Below are positions 13,505-20,121 of a stretch of 25,048 bases of DNA, piece after piece (the first letter of the stretch is position 1; each line of letters begins with the position of its first letter). The notes under the pieces were generated by a model that had not been told where the DNA came from, made no database searches, and saw only the letters and a program-made list of their open reading frames with translations. The stretch is from an uncultured Arthrobacter sp. (GTDB lineage Bacteria > Actinomycetota > Actinomycetes > Actinomycetales > Micrococcaceae), in the NCBI GenBank assembly GCA_937873245.1, contig CALMVY010000205.1, positions 1-25,048 of the forward strand, given 5' to 3'. A program made the translations under genes and the position numbers.

Positions 13505-14166
13505 GCGGAAACGGACACTGCTTCAGCGACGCCGAGCGCGCGGCCGTATACCGCGCCATTACCGAGCGGCGCGACATGCGCCATTTCCGCCCCGACCCTG
13601 TGGATGCGGCGGTGCTCGCACGCTTGCTCGACGCGGCGCATCGGGCCCCAAGTGTGGGGCTCATGCAACCATGGCGTTTCGTGCGCATCACCGACTCCAC
13701 CTTGCGCTTGAACATTTACGCACTGGTCGACGAAGAGCGCACACGCACGGCGCAGGCACTCGGCGAACGCGGTGCTGAGTTCATGCGCCTGAAGCTCGAA
13801 GGGATTCGCGACTGCGGCGAGCTGTTCGTCGCCGCGCTCATGGACGGCCGCGAGCGCCACGTCTTCGGCCGGCGCACGCTGCCGGAGATGGACCTCGCCT
13901 CGGTCGCCTGCGCCATCCAGAACCTGTGGCTCGCGGCGCGCGCCGAGGGGCTTGGCCTCGGCTGGGTGTCGCTGTTCGATCCGGACGCGCTCGCGCGTCT
14001 GCTCGCCATGCCGGTCGGCGCCAAGCCCGTCGCCATCCTCTGTCTCGGGCACGTGGACGCGTTTTATCCGGCGCCGATGCTGGAGCTCGAGGGCTGGACA
14101 CGCGCGCGGCCGTTGCAAGAGATGGTGTTCGACAATAGCTGGGGCAACACCGGCACACCGACATGA
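13501..14166 (+). CDS. bluB: 5,6-Dimethylbenzimidazole synthase (BluB)
   Basis: BluB breaks down reduced FMN with oxygen to form dimethylbenzimidazole, the lower ligand of B12. This 221-residue protein has the family phrases RRDMRHFRPDPVD, AAHRAPSVGLMQPWRFV, EMDLASVACAIQNLWLAARAEG (in two blocks) and LGLGWVSLFDPDAL. Asp25 and Ser157 appear to match the catalytic Asp32 and Ser167 of the Sinorhizobium enzyme. The residue after RRDMR is His where I recall Asp in that enzyme. Presence of BluB suggests an oxygen-dependent route to the lower ligand and a preference for true cobalamin. The gene overlaps both neighbours by 4 bases, so it is translationally coupled within the riboswitch operon. Confidence 0.92.
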   Translation: MSGNGHCFSDAERAAVYRAITERRDMRHFRPDPVDAAVLARLLDAAHRAPSVGLMQPWRFVRITDSTLRLNIYALVDEERTRTAQALGERGAEFMRLKLEGIRDCGELFVAALMDGRERHVFGRRTLPEMDLASVACAIQNLWLAARAEGLGLGWVSLFDPDALARLLAMPVGAKPVAILCLGHVDAFYPAPMLELEGWTRARPLQEMVFDNSWGNTGTPT

Positions 14167-14978
14167 AGCGCGATACCGTCCATGGACCACAGCGCATCGT
14201 CTGCCTCACCGAGGAGACCACCGAGACGCTGTATCTGCTCGGCGAGCAGGACCGCATCGTCGGCATCAGCGGCTTCACCGTGCGCCCGCCGCAGGCGCGC
14301 AAGGAGAAGCCCAAGGTCTCCGCGTTCACCAGCGCCAAGATCGACAAGATCCTGGCGCTCGAACCGGACCTGGTGCTCGGCTTCTCCGACCTGCAAGCGG
14401 ACATCGCGGCACAGTTGATCCGCGCCGGTGTGGCGGTGCACGTGTTCAACCAACGCACGGTGGCAGGCATCTTCGACATGATTCGAACACTCGGTGCGAT
14501 AGTCGATGCCGTCGAGAAGACGCAACGCCTGATCGCCGAACTGCGTGCCGGGCTCGCCGCGATCGAGCAGTCGGCCGCACGGCTCACCCACCGCCCGCGT
14601 GTGTACTTCGAGGAGTGGGATGACCCCCTGATCTCCGGTATCGGCTGGGTGTCGGAGCTGATTCATATCGCCGGCGGCGACGATTGTTTCCCGGAACTCG
14701 CCCGGGAGAAATCGGCGAAACGGCGCATTATCGCCGATGCCGGCGAGGTCGCGCGCCGCGCGCCGGACATTATCATCGGCTCCTGGTGCGGAAAAAAATT
14801 TCAGCCGAGTAGCGTGGGACAGCGTTCGGGTTGGGCCGATATTCCGGCGATTCGTCACGGCCATGTTTATGAAATCAAATCGCCGGATATTCTGCAGCCA
14901 GGACCGGCGGCATTGACCGATGGCCTGCGCCAATTGCACAGCATTATTCAAGATTGGGGAAAGGCCCATGGCCGATAG
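14163..14978 (+). CDS. BtuF-like cobalamin-binding protein lacking a signal peptide
   Basis: A 271-residue protein of the ABC-transporter binding-protein fold (BtuF/FhuD class): RIVCLTEETTETLYLLGEQDRIVGISGF, then KIDKILALEPDLVLGFSDLQADIA, RAGVAVHVFNQRTVAGIFDMI, and a second lobe with VYFEEWDDPLISGIGWVSELIHIAGG. The start overlaps the bluB stop by 4 bases and no signal peptide or lipobox is encoded at that start, so the protein should remain in the cytoplasm. Related signal-less proteins occur in other proteobacterial B12 operons, to my knowledge without a firmly established role. It may bind or hand over corrinoids inside the cell. Specificity for corrinoid is inferred from context. Confidence 0.75.
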   Translation: MKRDTVHGPQRIVCLTEETTETLYLLGEQDRIVGISGFTVRPPQARKEKPKVSAFTSAKIDKILALEPDLVLGFSDLQADIAAQLIRAGVAVHVFNQRTVAGIFDMIRTLGAIVDAVEKTQRLIAELRAGLAAIEQSAARLTHRPRVYFEEWDDPLISGIGWVSELIHIAGGDDCFPELAREKSAKRRIIADAGEVARRAPDIIIGSWCGKKFQPSSVGQRSGWADIPAIRHGHVYEIKSPDILQPGPAALTDGLRQLHSIIQDWGKAHGR

Positions 14979-15441
14979 CGATGCGCAACGCAATGCGCGC
15001 CACCACGCGCGTATGCAGCGTAAAAAAGCCGTGGTCGATGCCAAGATCGCCGAAGCCACGCGCGACCAGGGTGTGCTGCTGGTCCACACCGGCAACGGCA
15101 AGGGCAAGAGCAGTTCCGGCTTCGGCATGGTGGCGCGCGCGCTCGGCCACGGCATGAAGGTCGGCGTGGTGCAGTTCATCAAGAGCCGCACCGACACCGG
15201 CGAGGAAGCCTTCCTCGGTAAGCAGCCCGGCGTCGAATGGCACGTCACCGGCGACGGCTTCACCTGGGACACGCAGAACCGCGAGCAGGACATCGCCACC
15301 GCCGAGCGCGGCTGGGCGATCGCCGCGCGCATGCTGGCCGACCTTGGCGCCGACGCGGCCGTTGATTTCGCCGCGAATCGCCTCGCGATCAACGGCGATC
15401 TGATCGAAACCAAGCAAATTGTTCCAGTCGAGTTGTGCTGA
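14968..15441 (+). CDS. cobO: Second CobO-type adenosyltransferase, 3' part lost at a sequence join
   Basis: Residues 1 to about 126 are a normal CobO: basic N-terminus (HHARMQRKKAVVDAKIAEAT), P-loop HTGNGKGKSSSG at about 40-51, VQFIKSRTDTGEEAF and TGDGFTWDTQNREQDI. After ARMLAD, where the family continues with the LVVLDE-type Walker B strand, the sequence changes to LGADAAVDFAANRLAINGD and stops at residue 157. The essential second half is therefore missing. GGGGAAAGG before the ATG and an 11-base overlap with the upstream gene show that the 5' end is genuine. I think the break at about 15,345 is a junction of foreign sequence, not a natural truncation. It differs at many positions from the copy at 2506. 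Confidence 0.8.
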   Translation: MADSDAQRNARHHARMQRKKAVVDAKIAEATRDQGVLLVHTGNGKGKSSSGFGMVARALGHGMKVGVVQFIKSRTDTGEEAFLGKQPGVEWHVTGDGFTWDTQNREQDIATAERGWAIAARMLADLGADAAVDFAANRLAINGDLIETKQIVPVELC

Positions 15442-15459
15442 AAGGGGACGCTTTGTCAC
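15345..15459 (-). CDS. Possible 5' end of an unidentified reverse-strand gene, cut at the join
   Basis: Reading the reverse strand from a GTG at 15,459, a protein-like start appears (VTKRPLSAQLDWNNLLGFD, then QIAVDREAIRGEINGRVGAK). It is preceded by TTGGAG eight bases upstream of the GTG and by an AT-rich promoter-like region. After about 38 codons the reading frame runs into the antisense of cobO. I do not recognise the protein. This is the alternative reading of the odd tail of the truncated cobO; I cannot decide which, if either, is translated. Confidence 0.35.
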
Positions 15460-15558
15460 AGGCTTTTCTCCAAGATCGCGTAACGACTCGTTATTAATGC
15501 ATTAAATCATGGTGTTTAACCACTCTTTTCAACAGGTCCGCGGTTACCGGAGCCCCGA
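15460..15558. other. AT-rich spacer at the first sequence join
   Basis: This stretch is clearly richer in A and T than the rest of the window and holds a perfect 12-bp palindrome, TTAATGCATTAA, at 15,494-15,505. It looks like a promoter region, most plausibly for the reverse-strand start at 15,459. No gene is seen in it. Confidence 0.4.
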
Positions 15559-16002
15559 ATGATCCTCGTCGTGACCACCAAGGAGCATCGCTACACGCAC
15601 ACGGCCCTCGAGCGCGAGGCGGTCGGCGAGATCTACGCCTGCGCCACCCACGGCGTCCTGAGCGACCCGGCGGTCGATCGGATCCGCGACTCCAACCTGC
15701 TCGAGGTCGTGCTGACCGACTCGGTCCCGCTCCCGGCGGTCAAGCGCCTGTCGAAGATCACGACCCTCTCGGTCGCGCCGCTCATCGGCGAGGCGATCAA
15801 GCGGATCCACCGCGGCGAGTCGGTCGGGGCGCTGTTCAGCAGCGAGGTGTCGTTCACCCAGGAGATGCTCCTGTGGGAGGATGGCCAGCAGCGCACGATG
15901 GACACGCGCCACGAACCCGGCCACGCGCCGGACGGCGACGGCAGCGACGACGCGGAGGACGATCCAGTGCTCCTCGGCGTCACCGGACAGGGAGATCGAT
16001 GA
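15559..16002 (+). CDS. prs: 3' fragment of ribose-phosphate pyrophosphokinase
   Basis: From about 15,591 the translation matches the C-terminal end of PRPP synthetase: GEIYACATHGVLSDPAVDRI, LEVVLTDSVPL, KRLSKITTLSVAPLIGEAIKRIH and ESVGALF. Residues before about 12 do not fit the family (the PRPP-binding segment should precede), so the 5' two thirds of the gene are absent. The last 45 residues are an unusual acidic tail (GDGSDDAEDDP). The stop overlaps the next start by 3 bases. The apparent ATG at 15,559 is probably not the true start. The sequence style differs from the upstream genes and suggests Chloroflexota or a related lineage. Confidence 0.75.
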   Translation: MILVVTTKEHRYTHTALEREAVGEIYACATHGVLSDPAVDRIRDSNLLEVVLTDSVPLPAVKRLSKITTLSVAPLIGEAIKRIHRGESVGALFSSEVSFTQEMLLWEDGQQRTMDTRHEPGHAPDGDGSDDAEDDPVLLGVTGQGDR

Positions 16003-16250
16003 GCCTCCAGCTCCACCGACCGGACGGCAAGGGCGGCGTCGAGCCGCGCGCCGTCACCGACACGAACTGGCGGCGCGGGATGCTGTCGAAGCGCTGGGGC
16101 ATGAACCGCCGCGACGGCAAGTTGCCCGAGCTGAAGAACCCCGAGATGAACCCGACGTCGACCTGGATGGCCGTCGCGTTCTGGGCCGGCCTCGGGGTGC
16201 TGACGTTCGTGATCCTCGTCGTCGGCTATGGGACGGGGTTCTGGCAGTAG
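15999..16250 (+). CDS. Small single-pass membrane protein, unknown function
   Basis: An 83-residue protein whose ATG overlaps the prs stop, with AGGGAG at about 15,989-15,994. Residues 1-50 are polar and basic (RRGMLSKRWGMNRRDGKLPEL), followed by MNPTSTW and one membrane segment near the C-terminus (MAVAFWAGLGVLTFVILVVGYG). The basic N-terminus suggests a cytoplasmic face. It is coupled to prs. No function can be assigned. Confidence 0.65.
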   Translation: MSLQLHRPDGKGGVEPRAVTDTNWRRGMLSKRWGMNRRDGKLPELKNPEMNPTSTWMAVAFWAGLGVLTFVILVVGYGTGFWQ

Positions 16251-16618
16251 GCTGACGGCCGGCTCTCGGACACTCGACGTTCGCGCATTCGCTTCAGCCG
16301 TTCGCGGCCGGATCGTGCCGGGCCCGGCCCCTGCGCCGCCCGGCCGGGCGGATTCGGGTCGTTCCGCAGACGCGGAACCGCTTCCGGGCCGGCGGGGTTC
16401 GGAGGGCGTGCTCTCCCGATGGATGGCTGGCAAATTGGTTCTGCTTGGCCCGAACGACCGCCGATTCGACGTTGGGGAGGCAGTCTCCCGACGGGCGTCC
16501 CGTTCCGGAGCATCGGTCACCGGCCGCCCCACGCCGTCGGCAGACAGGCGGGGCGACGTCGCCCGACCCGGGGGTCCCGGCCGGGGTTCACCACCCCTGA
16601 CCCTATACTGAGCGTCCC
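16251..16618. other. Intergenic region before secA, no gene seen
   Basis: This 368-base GC-rich stretch separates the small membrane protein from secA. Open frames run through it on both strands (for example + from 16,228), but they are Arg/Gly/Pro-rich, lack ribosome sites and look non-coding. Several GC inverted repeats could form hairpins. The only site I would name is the -10-like box at its end. Confidence 0.5.
16604..16609 (+). promoter_or_regulatory. -10 box of a possible leaderless secA promoter
   Basis: TATACT ends nine bases before the secA ATG at 16,619, and there is no Shine-Dalgarno sequence between them. A transcript starting at or very near the ATG is expected. No convincing -35 box is seen. 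Confidence 0.45.
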
Positions 16619-16870
16619 ATGCGATTCCTTTCCCGTTTCGTCGACTCGAACGACCGCGAGATCCGGCGCATCCAGCCCCTGGTCGACGAGATCAACGAGC
16701 TCGAGCCGGACATCGCCGCCCTGTCGGACGAGCAGATCCGCGAGCGCGTCCAGCTCATCCGCGAGGAGATCCACGAGGCGGCCATCCCCGGCGAGCCGAC
16801 CGAGGAGGAGCTGACCCACCCGGACCTCGAGCGTCGCCGGGAGCTCGCCAAGGCCCGCCGCAAGCGCGAG
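16619..16870 (+). CDS. secA: 5' fragment of secA (preprotein translocase ATPase), joined to murE
   Basis: The first 84 codons match the SecA N-terminus: FLSRFVDSNDREIRRIQPLV, DEINELEPDIAALSDEQIRE, and a helix leading to HPDLERRRELAKARRKRE. SecA is the motor that drives proteins through the SecYEG channel and is normally 800-1000 residues, so nearly all of it (including the Walker A motif) is missing. The insertion PGEPTEEELTHPDLERRRE differs from the common SecA N-terminus. From about residue 85 the same frame continues as MurE. The exact breakpoint lies between about 16,860 and 16,905. Confidence 0.75.
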
Positions 16871-17446
16871 CTGGCCGCCGTCCAGGCGGCCCTCGACGCG
16901 GGCGACCCCTTCACTGTCGCCGTGCCCGGCCGCATGCAGCTCGTTTCCACCGCCCCCGCCGCGGTGGTCGACTTTGCCCACAACCCGGACGCCCTGGCCC
17001 GGGCACTGGAGGCCGTCCGTTCCCCCGAGCCGGGATCCCGCGTGATCGTCGTCTTTGGCGCCACCGGACAACGCGACCAGGGCAAGCGCCCGGCCATGGG
17101 TGCCATCGCCGCCCGCCTGGCCGACATCGTGATCGTCAGCGACGACGACCCGCACGACGAGGACGCCGCGGCGATCCGCGCCGACGTGATGGCCGGCGCG
17201 GCCGACGCCAAGGAACACGAAGGCCTGTCCTGCAGCATCCTTGAGGTTTACCCCCGGGACGCCGCCATCCGGAAAGCCGTGGAACTCGCGGGCCCGGCAG
17301 ACACCATCCTCGTCGCGGGACGGGGCCACGAAGTGTGGCAGGAGGTCAAGGGCGTCAACCTCGCCCTTGACGACAGGGTGGAGCTCCGCTCCGCCTTGAC
17401 AGCTCGGGGATTCACCGTTCTCGAAGACCAGCGGATAGAGTCCTAA
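16871..17446 (+). CDS. murE: 3' fragment of murE, UDP-MurNAc-tripeptide synthetase
   Basis: From about codon 95 of the fused frame the sequence is the C-terminal part of MurE, which adds the third residue of the peptidoglycan stem peptide. Visible are VPGRMQLVS, APAAVVDFAHNPDALARALE, VFGATGQRDQGKRPAMG, DDPHDEDAAAIRADV and DTILVAGRGHEVWQEVKG. The substrate-selecting motif is DDPH rather than the DNPR typical of diaminopimelate-adding enzymes, which fits the L-lysine peptidoglycan of Arthrobacter. The N-terminal two thirds, including the UDP-MurNAc and ATP sites, are absent. It lies six bases upstream of murF in the normal dcw order. Confidence 0.85.
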   Translation: MAAVQAALDAGDPFTVAVPGRMQLVSTAPAAVVDFAHNPDALARALEAVRSPEPGSRVIVVFGATGQRDQGKRPAMGAIAARLADIVIVSDDDPHDEDAAAIRADVMAGAADAKEHEGLSCSILEVYPRDAAIRKAVELAGPADTILVAGRGHEVWQEVKGVNLALDDRVELRSALTARGFTVLEDQRIES

Positions 17447-17452
17447 ACCGAC

Positions 17453-19015
17453 ATGATTGCATTTACCGCGGCGGAAATCGCCGACATTACCAATGGCCGG
17501 CTGGCCGCCGAACCGGGAATCACCCCCGGCTCAGTGGTGACCGACTCCCGGGAAGCCACCACGGGATCCCTCTACGTGGCCAAACCGGGGGAGACGGCCG
17601 ACGGCCACGACTTCGTCGCCGCAGCCTTCGAGCGCGGCGCCGTAATGGCCCTCGTCGAGCACGACGTCGCCGACGGCGCCGGGGTCACGTACCCCGCCGT
17701 CGTGGTCCAGGACTCGGTCCTCGCGATGGGCGCCCTCGCCGCGGAAGCCGTCCGGCGCATCCGTGCCCGCCGCGCCGCCGACGGCGAACCGCTGACCGTG
17801 ATCGGCATTACCGGTTCCGCCGGCAAGACCACCACGAAGGACCTGCTGGCGGGGATTCTCGCCGCGGAAGGCACCACCATTGCCCCGCAGGGTTCCTACA
17901 ACGGCGAAGTCGGCGTCCCGCTCACCGTCTTCAAAGCCGGCGTCGACACCCGGTACCTCGTCATCGAAATGGGCGCCACGGGCGTTGGCCACATCAGCTA
18001 CCTCGCGGAGATGGTCCGCCCCGACATCGGCGTGGTCCTCGGCGTCGGTACTGCCCACGCCGGGGAATTCGGCGGTGTCGAAAACATCGCCCGCGCCAAG
18101 GGCGAACTCGTCGAAGCGCTGCCGTCCACCGGCACCGCCATTCTGAATCTGGACGACGCGCGGGTCGCCGCCATGGCCGGGCGCACCCGGGCCACCGTCC
18201 TTGGCTACACCGCACAGGCTGCCGGCGACTCAGCCGATGCAGGGCGGGTCCGCGCGGAGGGAGTCGAGCTGAATGCCGGCGGCAGCCCCGAATTCGACCT
18301 CTTCCTGCCCGGTGAGAGCGCCGGGCACCACGTCTCGGCGCAGCTGATCGGCGCACACCACATCGCCAACCTGCTGGCAGCGGCGGCGGCCGCGCACGCC
18401 GCCGGCGTCCCCGCTGCACGGATCGCCGCGTCCCTCAGCGCGCAGGCCGCCGCCAGCCGCTGGCGGATGGAGCGCACCGAGCGGGCGGACGGCGTCACCA
18501 TCATCAACGATGCGTACAACGCCAACCCGGAATCCATGCGCGCCGCCCTGCGCACGCTCGCCGACCTCGGACGGGGCCGGCGGACGTGGGCCGTGCTGGG
18601 CGCCATGCTCGAGCTGGGCACCGACTCCATCCGCGAACACATGGCGGTCGGCACCCAGGTGGTCCGGCTCAACATCTCCCGTCTCGTCGTCGTCGGACGC
18701 GAGGCACGCTCGCTCTACGTCTCCGCCGTCAACGAGGGGTCCTGGGGCAACGAATGCGTCTTCGCCGAGACGCCCGAGGAAGCCTACGAACTGCTGCAGG
18801 CCGAGCTGGAGCCCGGTGACCTGGTGCTCTTCAAGTCCTCCAACAGCATCGGACTGCGCCATCTGGGCGATCGGATAGCATTACCCCCACAAGCCCCCCG
18901 GGCCGCTGAAGGAAGCGCTGCCGGAAACAGTACCGGAGGCACAACCGGAAACAATGCCGGAGACACTGCCGGAGACACTGCCGGAACCGCCACTGAAGGG
19001 AGTGCGCTGCTGTGA
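17453..19015 (+). CDS. murF: UDP-MurNAc-tripeptide--D-Ala-D-Ala ligase (MurF)
   Basis: MurF adds D-Ala-D-Ala to the stem peptide in the cytoplasm. The 520-residue protein has the N-terminal Mur domain (DSREATTGSLYVAKPGETADGHDF in two blocks), the ATP loop GITGSAGKTTTKDL at about 117-130, IEMGATGVGHISYL, then INDAYNANPESMRAAL and LGAMLELG. The C-terminus after DLVLFKSSNSIGLRHLGDRI is a low-complexity extension of about 45 residues built from four-residue units. It is complete, starts six bases after murE, and overlaps mraY by 4 bases. Confidence 0.95.
   Translation: MIAFTAAEIADITNGRLAAEPGITPGSVVTDSREATTGSLYVAKPGETADGHDFVAAAFERGAVMALVEHDVADGAGVTYPAVVVQDSVLAMGALAAEAVRRIRARRAADGEPLTVIGITGSAGKTTTKDLLAGILAAEGTTIAPQGSYNGEVGVPLTVFKAGVDTRYLVIEMGATGVGHISYLAEMVRPDIGVVLGVGTAHAGEFGGVENIARAKGELVEALPSTGTAILNLDDARVAAMAGRTRATVLGYTAQAAGDSADAGRVRAEGVELNAGGSPEFDLFLPGESAGHHVSAQLIGAHHIANLLAAAAAAHAAGVPAARIAASLSAQAAASRWRMERTERADGVTIINDAYNANPESMRAALRTLADLGRGRRTWAVLGAMLELGTDSIREHMAVGTQVVRLNISRLVVVGREARSLYVSAVNEGSWGNECVFAETPEEAYELLQAELEPGDLVLFKSSNSIGLRHLGDRIALPPQAPRAAEGSAAGNSTGGTTGNNAGDTAGDTAGTATEGSALL
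18923..18982 (+). repeat. Five 12-bp tandem repeats in the murF 3' end
   Basis: Units of the form GGA-rAC-Ayy-sCC recur from 18,923 to 18,982; the last two full units (18,959-18,970 and 18,971-18,982) are identical. They encode GNST-GGTT-GNNA-GDTA-GDTA, in phase with MurF. Confidence 0.75.
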
Positions 19016-20121
19016 TTGCACTGCTGATGGGCGCTGGACTGGCCTTGCTGTTCGCCTTCCTGGGCACCCCGCTCTTCATCCGCTTCCTGGTCCGGAAGAG
19101 CTACGGGCAATTCATCCGGGATGACGGGCCCACCACCCACCACACCAAGCGCGGCACCCCCACCATGGGAGGCACCGTCGTCGTGCTGGCGGTGCTTGCG
19201 AGCTACGGCATCACGCACCTCGTCATGTGGCTGATCAACCCGGCCTCGCCGGGCCCGTCGGCCTCGGCCCTGCTGCTCCTGTTCCTCATGGTCGGCATGG
19301 GGCTCGTCGGCTTCCTGGACGACTTCATCAAGATCTCCAAGCAGCGCAGCCTCGGCCTGAACGCCAAGGCCAAGCTGATCCTGCAGGCCGCCGTGGGCAT
19401 CATCTTCGCGATCCTCGCCCTCTACTTCCCGGACGAGAACGGCGTGACGCCAGCGTCGTACCAAATCTCCCTGGTCCGCGACATCCCGTGGCTGAACCTG
19501 GCCTTCGCCGGCACCCTCCTCGGCACCATCCTCTTTGTGCTGTGGTCCAACCTGATCATCACCGCCGCCACCAACGGCGTGAACCTGACAGACGGCCTCG
19601 ACGGCCTCGCCGCCGGCGCCTCCATCATGGTCTTCGGCGCCTACACCCTGATGGGCATCTGGCAGAGCAACCAGTCCTGCGGTTCGCCGCGGCAGGCCGG
19701 CTCCGGCTGCTACATCGTCCGGGACCCGCTGGACCTGGCCCTGCTCGCCGCCATCCTCAGCGCGGCACTGGTCGGCTTCCTCTGGTGGAACACCTCCCCG
19801 GCAAAAATCTTCATGGGGGACACCGGGTCCTTGGCCATCGGCGGCGCCGTCGCCGGCTTCGCCATCCTGTCCCGGACCGAGCTGCTGCTGGCCTTCATCG
19901 GCGGACTCTTCGTGCTCATCACCCTCTCGGTGATCATCCAGGTCGGCTACTTCAAGCTCACCAAGGGCAAACGGTTCTTCAAAATGGCCCCGCTCCAGCA
20001 CCACTTTGAACTCAAGGGCTGGGCGGAGGTCACCGTCGTGGTCCGGTTCTGGATCCTGTGTGGCCTCTTTGTCGCCGCCGGGCTGGGCATCTTCTACGCC
20101 GAATGGGTGGTACTGCTGTGA
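19012..20121 (+). CDS. mraY: Phospho-MurNAc-pentapeptide transferase (MraY)
   Basis: MraY is the inner-membrane enzyme that links UDP-MurNAc-pentapeptide to undecaprenyl phosphate, forming lipid I. The 369-residue protein has about ten membrane segments and the catalytic signatures HHTKRGTPTMGG, GFLDDFIKISKQRSLGL, NLTDGLDGLAAG and FMGDTGSLAIGG, plus QHHFELKGWAE near the end. The GTG start overlaps the murF stop by 4 bases. A loop with CGSPRQAGSGCYIV between membrane segments is a common actinobacterial insertion. Confidence 0.96.
   Translation: MIALLMGAGLALLFAFLGTPLFIRFLVRKSYGQFIRDDGPTTHHTKRGTPTMGGTVVVLAVLASYGITHLVMWLINPASPGPSASALLLLFLMVGMGLVGFLDDFIKISKQRSLGLNAKAKLILQAAVGIIFAILALYFPDENGVTPASYQISLVRDIPWLNLAFAGTLLGTILFVLWSNLIITAATNGVNLTDGLDGLAAGASIMVFGAYTLMGIWQSNQSCGSPRQAGSGCYIVRDPLDLALLAAILSAALVGFLWWNTSPAKIFMGDTGSLAIGGAVAGFAILSRTELLLAFIGGLFVLITLSVIIQVGYFKLTKGKRFFKMAPLQHHFELKGWAEVTVVVRFWILCGLFVAAGLGIFYAEWVVLL

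Noticed and set aside
14064..15413. Reverse-strand open frame of about 450 codons opposite the BtuF-like gene and cobO
   Set aside because: Fully antisense to two recognised genes and shows no family motif of its own.
15345..15441. A novel C-terminal domain on CobO
   Set aside because: The change occurs just before the indispensable Walker B strand and coincides with the start of foreign sequence.
15460..15558. An insertion-sequence end or attachment site at the first join
   Set aside because: I looked for terminal inverted repeats and target duplications; only a 12-bp palindrome is present and no transposase or integrase gene is near.
16228..16611. A 127-codon + strand ORF between the small membrane protein and secA
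   Set aside because: No ribosome site, Arg/Gly/Pro-rich composition and no recognisable features; it appears to be open by GC bias.
16619..17446. A genuine new SecA-MurE fusion enzyme
   Set aside because: Both halves lack their catalytic cores and the flanks belong to different lineages; a chimeric join explains it better.
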